From Dichetophora obliterata (taxonomy: Eukaryota; Arthropoda; Insecta; Diptera; Sciomyzidae): a stretch of DNA of 64,000 bases. The translations under genes and the position numbers were made by a program. Positions within the stretch are counted from its first letter, which is position 1, and the number at the start of each line of letters is the position of its first letter. Where the stretch lies: assembly GCA_963920525.1 (NCBI GenBank), contig OY986438.1, positions 176,633,093-176,697,092 on the forward strand, read 5' to 3'. Below the pieces are notes generated by a model. It searched no databases, was not told the DNA's origin, and was given only the letters and a program-made list of their open reading frames with translations. Positions 22,561 through 35,349 of this stretch are shown here, piece by piece.

Positions 22561-24170
22561 TTATATCCGTAAAATTTGCTTTCCCTTTTTTTTTTTTTGA
22601 TTACCGGAAATGCAATTTTACCCCTGAAATCGAAAAAGCAGAAAAAAATGGATTTCATTAGGATATTTTTGAATTACGTTCTCAATAGACAATGAAAAAA
22701 TAATCAATTTGAATCATTTGACAAGAAATTAAGGGGGGAAAAATATGATCTATTGCTCAAAATTTACTCGATAAAATAAAATATACCTAGCCATAGTCAA
22801 GGCTTCCTCTATTATATTATATTTAAAAATAAAAAACCGCTTTCAGGAAATACAATAATGTAATAAGCTTTGCATGAAAAAGTCTCACATCCTAACAAAT
22901 TTTTAATGAAAACCTTCCATGGAAAATTCTGGCTACGGGCCTGCTATGCACTCGATTCTCTTAAGTAAATTTTAATTACAAGGTTAATATTTACAAAAAT
23001 CATAATTTACGTTATCTATTTTAAAAATGTGAAAAGTTTTTTTATAAATAATGCTCTTAAAAAGTTAAACATAATCAAAATGAAACACCAATTACTTTCC
23101 TTACTTGCCTTTCCCATACTACCTCACAGCAAATGCAACACCTGATTGACAAAAAACACACCCTAATTTTCACATTTGATAAAATGAGGTGTCAAAATTA
23201 TGATTGGCTTTTATTTGTGTAATGATAAAGGTGGCAACACAATGTTGAATAAATATCAAAACACGCATAAAACGACAACAACGTGCTAAACGACCAAAAA
23301 AGTCAATGAAGCATGCAGCTTATTGAATTTATTGAATAACCAGCATGAATGACAATCACACGCACTCATACACCTACGTACCCACACATTTGTGATCACA
23401 CACATTGTGAGCGATAAAAGGTGTGTATTACACGTGTTAAACTTTTATTTCGGAATGTGAATTTAAATAAGGGTACTCATAACCAGAAACCAGAAAAGTA
23501 ACCTAATCTAATTTGCGATTCAATGAACTGAAACGCATACAAAAAGGTTTAAAAAGATCTATATAAAAAGTGAAGATGCTTTCCATGTAGAGAAAAAGGA
23601 CTTGAGTGACAGCTTGATTTTAAGCAAAATATTGAAATGTATGAAAATCAGAGCGCTGAGATAACTTCTGGAAATAATTGAAGAATATCTTTTATTTTAA
23701 TATGTTAAAAAACCTTACAAAAACTCGAAGTCGATTTCTTTTTTACATATTATCAACCCTTGATATATTAGTACGTGGTTAAAACTTTAACCTTTGAGCT
23801 TTCCACATGAGCTGCTTTGCTATCTTTACGCCACTTGCAAGCATTACAACAATAATAGCAAAAATATACAGTGTGCGACAAAATAAAACGCCTCGAGCTG
23901 GTTTACAGCCAATTGTTTGAGCGAGCAGCAGTCAGGCAGCAGCAAAATCCTTGAATCGCCCTTTAAAAATTTTCAAGAACTTTAAATTTGCTCATTTTTT
24001 GGCTGCCAATTTTGACACTTTTGACTGACACTGCCTGGCACACGTCTTCAGGCTCGTTGGGCAATGCACAGTGGTCTAGCCTTTATGAAGGTGTAGTCAA
24101 AAATCAATATCTTAAAAATTATTATATATAAAGCAATGAAGTTTGGCAGTTATGTTCAATGTGATAACAC
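22561..24170. other. ETS intron 2, nothing recognised
   Basis: Intronic DNA with no paired arms or coding motifs. The part 23090-24080 is less AT-rich and includes CA/CACA words and GCAGCAGTCAGGCAGCAG (about 23925-23942). It may be unique host sequence. Confidence 0.4.
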
Positions 24171-24176
24171 GCTCCT

Positions 24177-25771
24177 ACACTTTAAAAATAATTAGCTGAA
24201 ATGTATTGCTATAATAGTAGGAAATCGTTTTGCTACCAAAAAAAGCAGTAAAATAAGTTCCGTCACAATTTACTACCATAATAGATGTAACGTAAAAATT
24301 TGGTATTACTACTACTTTAACAGTAAAACTCTACAAAATCACTACTATTATAGAAGTAAAATTCAAGGAACGTGTATTAATTTTACTACTGTTTTTTTTG
24401 TAATACTTCATGAACGTGTGATAATTTTACTACTACTTTGTAGTAAAATTCATCTAAATTAGAGTCATATTATTACTACTTTGTTGCAATTATTTAAGGC
24501 CCTGTTATATATAAGTAAAGACTTGTTTGAAGATTTTCAAGCTTTTTTTATGATAAAATACTAATTAAACAACTTTTTAAAACAGTTTAAAGAACTTATT
24601 ATTTAAATTTTATATAGGAAATTGTTTCAAAAGAGGAAAAAATTTATATATTAATTGCAAGTTAGCTTTAACTAAAAAAAAAAATATGAATACAGTCAAG
24701 AAAATTAAGTTTTCTGTTTATACTTTTTTCAGAGGGTCAAACAAATCAAGGAACATTAGTGATGATGACTAAGAATTGCAAACTGATACTAAGTTTTTTC
24801 CTGTTTCGAAACACGAGATAGTGTTTCTTTATGCTTTTTTTTGAAAAATGTCATAAAAGATATATAAGTAATTTTATACTCAAAACACAGCAAATTTTAT
24901 AAAAAAAAAAATCTTTTTAATACAGCATTTTTGAGTTTGGAATTCATATAAAAAATAAGAAAAGAAAAACGATAATTTTCAATTTCTGGAATTCGATATT
25001 GGGCAATTTATGTTTTTCAACAGGAATTCATGCCTAAGGACATGATGATAAATTTCATAAAAATTTGATCCAATATATCCGCATTCGCAAAGTGAAAATT
25101 TTATAAGCTTCGAATGAGAACTTCTTATAACAATTGTTTTATTCATTTCAAAACTTTCACAGCACCTCAAAAATAGCAAAATATTGAAATAGCAAATAAA
25201 ATTAAATGAACGCGTTGAAACGCTATCAATGCTCACTCACGAATGAGCATGCATGCATCTAGCGAGAGTCAGCTGGATCGTAGCAGTAAAATGAAACGAC
25301 ATTTGACTAAAATTAATGCAATAATTGTAGTACAGCTTGAAAAACAATGATTTTACTGTTATTGATTGTTTCAATATTTGCTTGAAGTAATTTTACTGCA
25401 ATCTTAGTAGTAAAAATAAGATTTACTACAATTTTGCAGCAAAATTGAGCAACCATCGAGTAAATTTAGTTTTATTGAAGAAGAGAATTTGCCACTAATT
25501 TTTTAGTACTTAATTTTAGTACATTCATGTTAAATTACTATTTCGTTCAATTACTGCTGATGTACACTAATTTTACTGCAGTTATAGTAGTAAAAAGTTT
25601 TTTACTATCATCTTGGCAGTAAAAAAAATGTTGAGTTTTCAAAAATGGAGTGAAGTTCTTACTATTTAAGTAGTAAATAACAATTAATACCAAATTGATA
25701 GGAAAATTACAATTTTCAACACTAAAATTAATACTCAAATAGAAGTGAATTTAAATACATTTTTTGGAGTG
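24177..25771. mobile_element. non-coding element with dispersed GTAGTAAAA words
   Basis: The block starts TA|CACTTTAAAAA at 24175 and ends TTTTTTGGAGTG|TA at 25773, a short inverted repeat with a TA on each side. Both outer thirds (24190-24480 and 25280-25680) hold many copies of TTTTACTAC and its complement GTAGTAAAA, often as pairs making small hairpins. The middle, 24500-25250, lacks them. No ORF is convincing. Confidence 0.5.
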
Positions 25772-25896
25772 TATGTTCCTAGCATGAACCGAATTGAAAA
25801 TTGTTTGTGGCTTTTATATGACTTTGCAATTTGGGGTAAGAAATCACATTTAAGAATTCTAAAAAAAAAGTTTGTGTTTTAAATTTATTAATTATA

Positions 25897-26644
25897 ATGA
25901 GTCAAATTCTCTGAAGTGGGAACACTAAAAATAAACTTCTGGAACTTTAACTTTTTTTACAGAACTTTGAAGAATAAGTGATTAAAATTAGTGACTAAAT
26001 TTTTTATTTTTTAAATTTTAGTTTTTTGAAAAGTTATAAGCAAAGTAGTATTTATGTAATTTATTTTTAAATTTCGACATCTCATTAACTATTAAGTGAA
26101 AGTTAATGAATCTTGGGGGTAGAAAAAGAAATAATTCAAAATTTAGATGAAATAAAGTTTTCATTAAAATTTTAAAAATTATTTATATTTACTATAAACA
26201 AATTTTAATTGGACTAACTTCTTCACTAGATAGAAATTTTTTTTTGGAAAAATGTTGAGCAGATTTTAGAGAACAATATTGCAAACTAAATCTAGTCTCT
26301 ATCTAGTGGAGAAGTTGGTCAAATTTAAATTTGTTTATTAAAATATAAATTATATATATAAATAATTTTTAAAATTTTAATGAAAACTTTATTTCATCTA
26401 CATTTTTAATTATTTATTGTTCTATCAGCAAAGTTTCAATAATTTTCACTTAATAGTTAATGAGATATCGAAATTTTAGAAAGCCTGGCGTAAAAACTAC
26501 TTTGCTTATAACTTCTCAAAAAACTTCTAGAAAAAAAAAATTGAGACACTCACTTAAATCACTTATTCTTCAAAATTCCATTAAAAAAGTAAAAGTTGAA
26601 CAATTTCATTTTTAGTGTTCCCATTTCAGACAATTTGTCTCAAT
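25897..26644. mobile_element. large hairpin element (about 750 bp)
   Basis: Nearly the whole block folds on itself. The left arm runs from AAATTCTCTGAAGTGGGAAC to about 26255, and the right arm from about 26285 to the complement of that start near 26640. Strong landmarks are CATTAAAATTTTAAAAATTA and TTATAAGCAAAGTAGT with their complements. There is no ORF. No target duplication was resolved. Confidence 0.72.
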
Positions 26645-27182
26645 GCAACATGCAACAAAATAAACTCATTAATGACTTAATGAATTAACACAAATATAAT
26701 GATTTGGTACTTTTGGCTTAATTCGAAATTCATTGAAAACAAAGCAAGTCTAAAGCGGCTTTAGATAATAAAGTAATTTTTTTGCATGACCCAAGGAACT
26801 CAAAAGTAATCGGTCAGAAGATCCGTATTTGTGGTTTTTCAGATTTTTCCACAGACAGTTATTTTTTAAACAAATAAATATTGTTCAAATCGATGCAGAA
26901 AAAATATTAATGACTGTAACTTTCCCTTAACAATATACACAAAATTCATAAAAATCGGTGAAACGGCTACTAAGATACAGACAAAAGGAAAAAAAAGACC
27001 TCTAAATTATAAATGCAAATAACTTGAAAAAACAAAATTTTTTCGACTTAAAATTTTGATAAATGATTGTGATAGTAAATAGCTACCGATTTATCGTATT
27101 TTCAGTAAAAAATAAAAATAGTCGAAATAAAGTGATAAGTTTGATGAATTCTGGCCCATATAATTCCTTCTTGCATGTAAAT

Positions 27183-27925
27183 CCTGGTTTTCACTAGGTC
27201 AGTTTTCAATCACAAATGTTGTCAATCTAATGGAAACGTATTGTCATTTTCATTTGTTGCCATATATGACCACTGATTGTCATATAAAATCACAACCAAG
27301 TGAGAACAGATAGAATTTTGCTTGTCAATCAAAATATCGTTTTATGACAAGAAAATTCGAAATTTGGCATTTTGTGTCAGTTGTTGCCTACAAAACAATT
27401 TTGTTTTAATTTTGTTTCCTTTCACTGCTGGCAAAGTTTTTAAAATATTGTTATTTTTATTGGTTGACAAGGAAAAGTGCACTTAAACAGGGATTATCGT
27501 AGTGGCCGGTGTTGCTTTCAAGGGATTTGTTGCAGGACGCATTTTCGGGATTCGCGTTCTTGCGGTCGCTTTGCGCGAATATTGAAGACGTATCTTGCGA
27601 TAGGACGTGGTGAACCAACACCAGCCACTGTGATAATCTTTGTTTAAGTGCACTTTTGCCATTAATCTAATAAAATTAACAGTATTTTATTAACTACACC
27701 AAAAAGAAACATTTTCTAACAATCTAAAATATAAAACATCAGCTGTTGTCGATGAAAAAAACCCAACTGAACAAACCGATGGCATTTGTGAAAAAAGTAT
27801 GGCAATCAATTGACACATCAATTCAACGTCAGTCTTTGACATTAGATTTTATGTCAGTTTTTGGGTTTCAATGAAAACGCATTTGACGTCATATTGTCAC
27901 TGAAATTGACTTAGTGAAAACCAGG
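27183..27925. mobile_element. MITE with CCTGGTTTTCACTA ends
   Basis: Left end CCTGGTTTTCACTAGGTCA at 27183; right end read inward from 27925 is CCTGGTTTTCACTAAGTCA. Repeated TTGTCAT/ATGACA words lie near both ends. The interior contains a further palindrome at 27473-27657, probably a later insertion. It has no coding capacity. Confidence 0.68.
27473..27657. mobile_element. 185-bp palindrome nested in the CCTGGTTTTC MITE
   Basis: Arms of 42 bp: AAAAGTGCACTTAAACA with GGGATTATC and GTGGCCGGTGTTG on the left (27473-27514), and the complement with few changes at 27616-27657. AAGTGCACTT at each edge is its own complement, so it can serve both as end and as target duplication. The interior is GC-richer than its surroundings. 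Confidence 0.62.
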
Positions 27926-30400
27926 CTTAAGAGATGTTCCTAAACAATAATAAAGTTCAGTATAAATACATACATTGCAAGCAAACATGACTGGTTATTT
28001 GATACCGTTGACTTTAAAAATAAGAACAACAACAACATTTTTGTTGAATGCAAAATAAATTTACTACTCATAATAACATTTAAGTCTTTTTTTTATTTCA
28101 CAACATAAGAGAACAAAAATAATAATACCTTACAATAAGGAAAATTGAACATTATTTTGGAGTGGCTCTTCAGGGCGAATTTCTAACAAGATAGCAATTC
28201 TTAGCAGCTGTGGAATGCTGAAACATAGATATTTCAAATTATATGCTGCTTAATTTTATCTGTTAGCCCCAAGTTAGTGAGCAAGAATTTTATGCCTAGA
28301 AAACCTACTTTTATTCTAGAAATAAAATTTTTTTTAAGAAATTCACTAGACAATCAACTTAGGCTTTAACAGAAAGTATGTGCCATTCTTTTGAATATTC
28401 GTATTCACTTGTAAAAAATTTTTCTAAAAATGTTTTAAGCAATTTCACAAGGAATTCAGCTTGCTTGTACACAAAAAAATTCAACTAACTGTGTTGCTCG
28501 CAAACTTTCACTTTCAATGCTTATAAAATTTAAAACAAACATAAAAGTATTGAAAAAGTTGTTGTTTTCTTTCATTTGGGATTATTACAACATACTTAAG
28601 CCAAAAAAAAGTGCAGAATTGCAGCTTTGTATTTATTAATTTTAGGCCTATGGGCCGGCCGAACCACTGTGCAGTGCCAACACTCAGCCCAAAGCCTGCG
28701 GGGAGTGCCAACACTCAGACACCCAAAACAAAATAAAATAAAATAAAAAAGAAACGAAAACATCAGAAATATTTCAGCTTCGTTGCGCATCACATCATGG
28801 AAAACTTTTTGAGCTGCTTCTCTTTCTGCAATTCTACTTGAATCTCGCTCTAACATTAGCTTCGGCGCTTTGTCGCACAAGCTTTTGTTCTCGTTTCACT
28901 TGAGTTGCAGCACAAAGGACATCATTTCGAAATTGTGTTTAAAATTTCAAAAACAACAACAACAATAACACAATAATAATGATTTTATCGCTTGGGGGTG
29001 TCATTTGTACTATTTGTTTGGCGCGCCCGTTTTGAGTGTTCAGCTGAGGTCGGGTAGTGGAGAGTGTGTTCACACTGTGTTGGTTGTTTTAGTTTTGGTT
29101 GGCTTGACAATTTAAATTGAAACGCTTAAGGCATTGTTTTGCTTCTTTGTTATCAATGACAAGCTCGAAAAAGTTGCTCAGATTTTGTTTTTATGCCTGA
29201 GTCCTGAGTTCTGAGTCTTGTTCACTTGCAACGGTCTTTTGAGGTGCTCGTGTATTGGTAACTCATTGGTGCAAATGATGTTTTGTTATGTCATTAAATG
29301 AGGCGTCTGTGGAATAAATAGCTATGCATGAGTTGTTCGAGAATTATCTGGTTAATTATTATCTGAAAAATTTTAGCATTCCTAACCTCTAAGCCCAGAT
29401 TAATGAAATTTAACACACAAGGGTTGCTTTTTTTAAAAATCATGTAATGACTTCATAACTTAGCAAGCATAATTTTCAAACACTAAAGGCTCTTTCTCTG
29501 AGATAGACCTATTTTGTATGGAGAAAAAAAAAAAGTAATTTTCATGGGACACCATTCTAAAAACGTAAAGTTGATTAAAAACAATTCAAATTCCTTATTT
29601 TCAGGATGATCGGAAATCGATTATAAATTTAGACTTAAGCCATTTGTTGGATATCACCAAAAAAATATTTTTTCCCAACTTCTAATAATTTCTATCAGTT
29701 ATCTCCTACTTTACCAGCTTTTATTTTATTAGATAGATCGGATTAGTTTAAAAAGTTTTTAATTATGGAGAAAGGTTCACATAGAAAAATATTTTAGCTT
29801 TTCTGAAACGAACTTTAAGAAAGTTTGTCCAATTAACAAGTATTTTATGTGGTTTTTGTTCAAAAATAAACTTTTAAAATTCTGATCTAATATCGTTTGA
29901 TAATTCTAAAAACCATAAAATATTCGCAATTAAAATTTTGCGAATTTTGATTTGAATTATATAAAATTTGGTTTTTTCAAAAAAGTTAAAATTTCATGGC
30001 ATATTTGAGAATTCCACAAAAACAAACAATTCGCTTAAAATAGCTTGTATTTGGGTAAATCTTTTACAAACTGAACATTTTTTGACTGACTCATTTTCGA
30101 TTTGGCTGAAACTTTTTTACGGATTCTATATCAAAAAATAAGATATACGTGTCCAAGGAATTTTTTTGTTCGCATATTTTTGATAATACAGGTGATTGAA
30201 AATTCGAGAAAAGCGTGTTTTTTGGCTTGAAGTATCATTTTTAAAAATTTATAACCCAGTTCTATTAGAGCTAAAAATTTTTTCTTGTCTCATTCTAAAG
30301 CCAAAGAAATTAATTTTTACAACAAAATATTGTAATATTTTTTTTTAACAAAAATTTAAGTCAAAATTTAAGTATTAAAAAAGTATTAAAGTTAAAAAAA
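27926..30400. other. ETS intron 2, mainly unique, with one short direct repeat
   Basis: No gene recognised. Within the less AT-rich segment 28640-29300, AGTGCCAACACTCAG occurs twice (about 28674 and 28706). A frame at 28596-28880 on the minus strand has no family features. The rest, 29330-30400, is AT-rich. One part near 30090-30135 matches inversely the DNA at 1125-1180. Confidence 0.4.
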
Positions 30401-30409
30401 ACTTTGGGA

Positions 30410-30580
30410 GCTAGAGAGTTAATTCAATAAGAATAGTTTAGACACAAAATTGTAATTTGTTTTTTAAATACTTTAAATTTGGCCAAAAATTAGCACAAAA
30501 CTAAGTTTTTTGTTAAAAAAACATTTTAGAGTAAGAGGGTTAATTCAATAAGAATAGTTCATACACTAAATTGTAAATAT
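30410..30580. repeat. two-unit direct repeat around GTTAATTCAATAAGAATAG
   Basis: GAGTTAATTCAATAAGAATA at about 30417 recurs as GGGTTAATTCAATAAGAATA at about 30538, each followed by GTT, ACAC and AAATTGTAA. The offset is about 121 bp. This is probably a local duplication. Confidence 0.6.
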
Positions 30581-31090
30581 TTTTACTATCAACAACTTTT
30601 ACATATAACTTTTGTTGATCCGGTTGATGCTATGTTTTTTTTTATTAACGAATTATTTTTTACGTGCAGCGCTATAAAAATAAATGTTTTAATAATAGGA
30701 ATAATACAGGTACCATATTTTGAAAACATGTTTTTCATACTATAAAAAAACTTCCTACGAAGTGGGGGCAATTGTTAAAAATTGATTTAAACAATAAAAT
30801 TGTTAATCTATACTATTATATAAAAGGAGACTCACGAAATTGATCCAGAATAAGCTCGGTAAGCGATGAACCGATTTTGATAAGTCTTTTTTTATTCGAT
30901 TCCTATGATAATATAGATTGTTATAGCTTACCAAGATTTTCGAACAATTTATTCTTTAATTATTACAAAATCACGCATTTTATTTGATGCCTTCATTCAA
31001 CCAGCAGAACAATATAACAGCAAACAAAGTTTTTCTCTCTTTGTCGCGAGAGCTTCTCTCAATATAACATGGCAGCCATGTTGTGTAGTT

Positions 31091-31242
31091 AAGATGGATT
31101 CACTGATAACCTTCAGAATGTTTTTGTGTGATTTAAAATAATGTTAATCAAGTGAAAGCGTGCAGAAATTTTTCTCTCTGAGCGAAAACTTCATATAAAA
31201 AAAATTGCAAAACATGCTGAAGAAGATCAGTGAATCCACCTT
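31091..31242. mobile_element. 152-bp MITE with AAGRTGGATTCACTGAT ends
   Basis: AAGATGGATTCACTGAT at 31091 faces AAGGTGGATTCACTGAT read inward from 31242. The similarity continues with CTTCAG and ATGTTTT. The interior is AT-rich and non-coding. Target duplication is unclear. Confidence 0.65.
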
Positions 31243-31336
31243 TACTTTCAGGGAGATTCTTGCTTTCATACAGTGTTGATTAATTTTCTTTGCAAATTTC
31301 TTGAAGGGAGTTGCCAGAATTTAGTTATAAGCATTA

Positions 31337-32788
31337 CGCATGAACCAAGAAATAAAGATCATGCAAAGAAAAGAGCCGCCATATTGTAAACAAAAACAGC
31401 TGATAGGTCTGACGTCATCGGTCACAAAATCTTTTGTTTACGATTAGTGATTGGATGTTGAATGTTATTTGTTAAAATTTTAAAGAGGTATCATATAAAT
31501 GTAATGTGTTTTTATATTAAAACGAAGTGTGCTGTAGCGACATGCATTAATTGCAACAGCAAAAAAAAAAAACAAATACGTTAGTTTCTACCGTTTCCCC
31601 AAGGCAAAAATTGCTTGTAAGCAATGGGAGATTTTTTGTCGGCTAAATGTCGACACTGCAATGGCAAGAATCTGTGGAGATCATTTTCTGCCTGAAGACT
31701 TCGAAAGAAGGGTCCAAGTTCAAATGGGTAAGTACTTCTACATTTCCACGTAAATATTATTTTAAAAAATGTTACGATAGGTTTTGGCAAAGCTATGCGC
31801 TTAAAGCCGGGCGCTGTCCCAACAGTTATGACCAAGGAGGTGCAGCCAGCAAATGCAGAACGATGTCAGTGAATTTTAAAGCACGAAAACAAAAAAATCG
31901 TAAGTGCTCTGCTTCAGGAGTCGTTGGACATGGAGAAGTTTTTCCTGTAGAGGGAATAGAAAAACTAAACAGGGACGCTTCTATTTCTAACCGCTCTTCA
32001 GAGCAGTTACTTCAAGCGAAAATACGGCAGCTATATTCGCAAGTGTAAGTAAAATTTAACAATTTTAAGAATTCAATATTTTTAATCTTTTTCTTGGAGT
32101 GAACAGCGGTTTGGAAAACCTCGCGTGATACATCTGCCACAAATTGCACAAAGACGTTCCGAACATAAGGCTGGAAGATGAAGCGGCAGCATCACTTAGT
32201 TAGGTAGATCATTTAAGGGAAGGCGGTTCGCCAAGCCAACGGAAGAGCTCATGGCGCATATGACTGCGTTGGAAAAAGTTTTCAACGACGTAAATGGCGA
32301 CGGGCTGCTAATAAGCAAAAATTATTTGCAGACGCACATTACAAGTGCAGAGCATGTTATTTGTGACAACAAAATAAAAAAAAATGTTTTTCCGCGCACA
32401 AATGTTTTTTAAAATAAGATTATTAAATAAAGAAATTGTGAACAATTCGATGCAGAGTAAAAGAAAATTGAACAAAACAGTTCAATAATAAAAACAAAGT
32501 GAACATCCAATTTTGTATTCTATTTATTTGCAGTTTTTCTTTTTACAGCGTTCTTTACATTTAGTTACTGCATGGAAATATAAACAGACAAAGTATTCAA
32601 ACACTTTTTTCGCGAATTAAACTTATTATTTTTATAATTTTTTACTTTTATCCGAGTTTTCACATGTTTTGCATGCAAAACATATGCAAATTGACAGTTT
32701 CATAGCATGCTTGTGACCGATGACGTTGCACAAAAAATTACTTTTTTCTCGCACTGCTCTTTGCGTGATCTTCTCTTATTGGTTCATG
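31337..32788. mobile_element. P-element-like transposon carrying a THAP domain
   Basis: Ends: CATGAACCAAGAAATAAAGA at 31339 against CATGAACCAATAAGAGAAGA read inward from 32788, followed on both sides by TCAYGCAAAGA. Further in, GACGTCATCGGTCACA (about 31410) pairs with its near complement at about 32711-32725. AGCATTA flanks the element at 31330-31336 and 32789-32795 with two unexplained bases at the left. CATG starts, a near 8-bp duplication and an internal THAP domain point to the P superfamily. At 1.45 kb it is too small for a full P transposase. Confidence 0.65.
31521..32050 (+). pseudogene. THAP-domain protein relic with a 53-bp intron
   Basis: From about 31524 the frame reads KCAVATCINCNS, the first two zinc-binding cysteines of a THAP domain. 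An A-run at about 31561 shifts the frame. It resumes with VSFYRFPKAKIACKQWEIFC, then RICGDHFLPEDFE at about 31667-31705, the C-x2-H part of the zinc site. The first exon ends at 31727 before GTAAGT. A short intron (31728-31780, ending ATAG) leads to an exon starting GFGKAMRLKPGAVPTV, as in THAP proteins, with a stop at about 31867. THAP domains bind DNA and form the N-terminus of P-type transposases. No catalytic domain is present and no ATG was found at the expected place. Confidence 0.62.
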
Positions 32789-33029
32789 AGCATTAAGTAT
32801 GTTTTGCAGCCTTGCCAGCCAGCTTTTCCCCACTTGAGATTGTGTGAGTCTATCTATACAAATATATAAAAGCGTTGTGACACTGCACAGATGTTTGACA
32901 ATCACGCAAGAACCACTCAACCGATTAATACGATATAGGTATCAAACGATTTGTTATTTCAACTTAGTCGTAAGAGGCTATGTTAGGTTTGCCACATCTT
33001 CTTTTCATGCCCACTTTTTGCAAAAAATG

Positions 33030-33380
33030 CTATATTTCAGAAAATTTTGGTCGTATGAGACTAGAATTTGGTAATCTACGTTGTATGGTTACGTTCGCTA
33101 ACTTTACTAAAAATCTGCATGACCCACTTTAGTTAAGTTCACTTTTCGGGGGATAAGCTTGTAGTAAAGCAAAGCACACTAGGTTTTAGCTCAATTGGGC
33201 TGAAATTCTGGCATTCTATTGTTTCGATTATGAGATGGTTTAAGTGAAAAAATTTAGCCACACCCCCATTACCGCCCAGAATTAAACGAAAATGGTATAT
33301 TTCGAACGGTTTTGGTCGTATTAGACTACAATTTGATAATTTAGTTCATTCGGCTACTTTCGGCAACTGTACTAAAAATG
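33030..33380. repeat. two-unit repeat of about 264-bp period
   Basis: A unit with TATATTTC, TTTTGGTCGTAT, AGACTA and AATTTGGTAAT at 33030-33110 recurs at 33294-33380 with TATATTTC, TTTTGGTCGTAT, AGACTA, AATTTGATAAT and ACTAAAAATG. It lies in AT-rich intron DNA and does not code. Confidence 0.5.
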
Positions 33381-33689
33381 GCGTATATATAAATATTTTT
33401 TTTCCGAAAAGCATGAAAATTCGTATATAGCAGTAAGGTGGTCTGCGGCAGGAAAACGTCTGCCGGGCAATACTATACATCAATAAGAATGCTGTATATA
33501 TCAGAAGATTCTGATCGTCATGCACTGACGTTTCAAACGGAAACGTCTAGCATGTGTTTTGTTTGAAGGTCAATTTGCACTTTTACAAATTCACAAAACG
33601 ATCATAAAAATTTCATTGAATTGGGTCAGGACAAAGTCTACTATATCTATAACGTTATCTATGAATTTATAGATAAGGAAATAGATTAA

Positions 33690-34440
33690 AACATAGATTT
33701 ATGTAGATAATTTTAGAATAGTATGAAATATTTGAAATATTTTTCACAGAATTATTTTTTAAGCTTTATTTGAAAATGTTTTTCACATAAATTAATTGTT
33801 AAGCTGTAGAACATTGCAAAAAATATAACAAAACCATTTTAGGCAAATTATTTTTCATCACAAAATCATAGAGGGGATAGGTGGCCAATGATTTTTAATG
33901 ATATGCACTGTTTGTGTCAAAAAAGATTAATTTTTGAATATAAATTATGTTATATGAAAGAATAAGAAAAATGAAAATTAAAAAAAAACTAAAATTAAAA
34001 AAAAAATATGTACAACAAAAGTAACATTGGCCTATTTTTGAGTACAAGTTGGATATTTAGAGGTTCTTTGAAAACAACATAAAACATTGTATTGTTGAGG
34101 TAACAGTAAACCTTTTCTCATTTTCCTCGTTGTTTTCTCATTCTGAGGCGTTGACATTGCCTTAAAAAATGTGCTGTACTAATAACTTTAAAATTTTAAT
34201 ACAAAAATACAAATTACTGTGCAAGGTAACAGTTATCGAGATATCGTCATAACTTTGATGACAAAATAAAGGGAATTTTTTAAAATTTACTTTTTGTAAG
34301 AAATTTCACTATCACAATTTATATTCACACTAGTTACATAAAAAATGCTTATTGTAGGGTATCCGTAAAAGGTAGCCCAAAATGTTTTTTGTACATTTTA
34401 TCAATGTCTAAAAATACCTCTTACATCATGTTTTGCGATC
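33690..34440. repeat. dispersed repeat, copy B (uninterrupted)
   Basis: Matches copy A (17881-22560) piece by piece, and so gives the unbroken order of that repeat. It begins near AGTATGAAATATTTGAAATA and continues to ATCAATGTCTAAAAATACC at about 34400. It ends at the TTA site of the MITE at 34446. No ORF or terminal repeat was found. Confidence 0.6.
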
Positions 34441-34445
34441 TTTTA

Positions 34446-34601
34446 GGTTGCAAACAGAGTACACGCCGAAGCGGACAGGCAGACAGGCGCAGGCAAACTA
34501 TGTGATCGGCCTTGGCTTTATTTCTATCTCGCTGCTTTGCAGGTTAATGCCTGCGCCTGTCTGCCTGCCTGTCTGAATCAGCGTTCACTCTGTCCGCAAC
34601 C
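34446..34601. mobile_element. CAGGCAGACAGGCGCAGG MITE, copy 1
   Basis: A nearly perfect palindrome: GGTTGCAAACAGAGT, then GACAGGCAGACAGGCGCAGG on the left and their complements on the right, around a 50-bp centre. TTA lies on both sides (34443-34445 and 34602-34604). It is GC-rich against an AT-rich background. The TTA duplication suggests a PIF/Harbinger-type MITE. The same family occurs at 50725-50901. Confidence 0.78.
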
Positions 34602-35349
34602 TTACAGTTTAGCTTTTATTTAATATATGCGCGTTTCATGCTCATATCTCAGGTCGAAGGTACCCATCAAAAATGCAATCATGCTGTGCAGCCAGACCTT
34701 TTATCTGATACCTCGTTCACTAATCTATCTCTTTCTAGCCCTGAGATTCCTTACTAAAATTTGTTTAAAATTTCAGCGTTAATATTTCGGGTCAGAGGTC
34801 ATTAATTTAAAATCTAAAATGATTCTGCACATATAGGGCGCAGTACCTTTCGAATGATATAAGTTTCATTGCCCTTACTCTCAAATTAATGTCGAAAAAG
34901 TGTACGACAACATTTGATGTTTGCCTATTAATATATCAGATTAACAATTTTTTTAAGAATGTTACTAGGTTACTTCTATGATTTTGTTAATATTTGTACA
35001 AAAAAATTAATACAATGTTGATCTCGCGCAACCATATGAACAATAAAATAATGCATTTAATTGAATATTCATGCATCAAATATATTAACTATAAATTATA
35101 TGTTCATTGTATACTTTACATTTTATTTTAAATAATTAATTTTTTGATTGATAATATTTGCTAATTTTTTGTTTTGGATGTAAAATTTTTTTTAGATGTG
35201 GAATTTTTTCGGAATTTTGGTAAAATTGTAGGATGAGGCAACCCTGAAAACAAGCTAATTTTTGGCACTTTTACGATCATTTTATGAAGAAATAGAGGGC
35301 AAAAATGGGAATCATACAAGAGTATTTTAAGAGTCGTATTGATGCCTCT

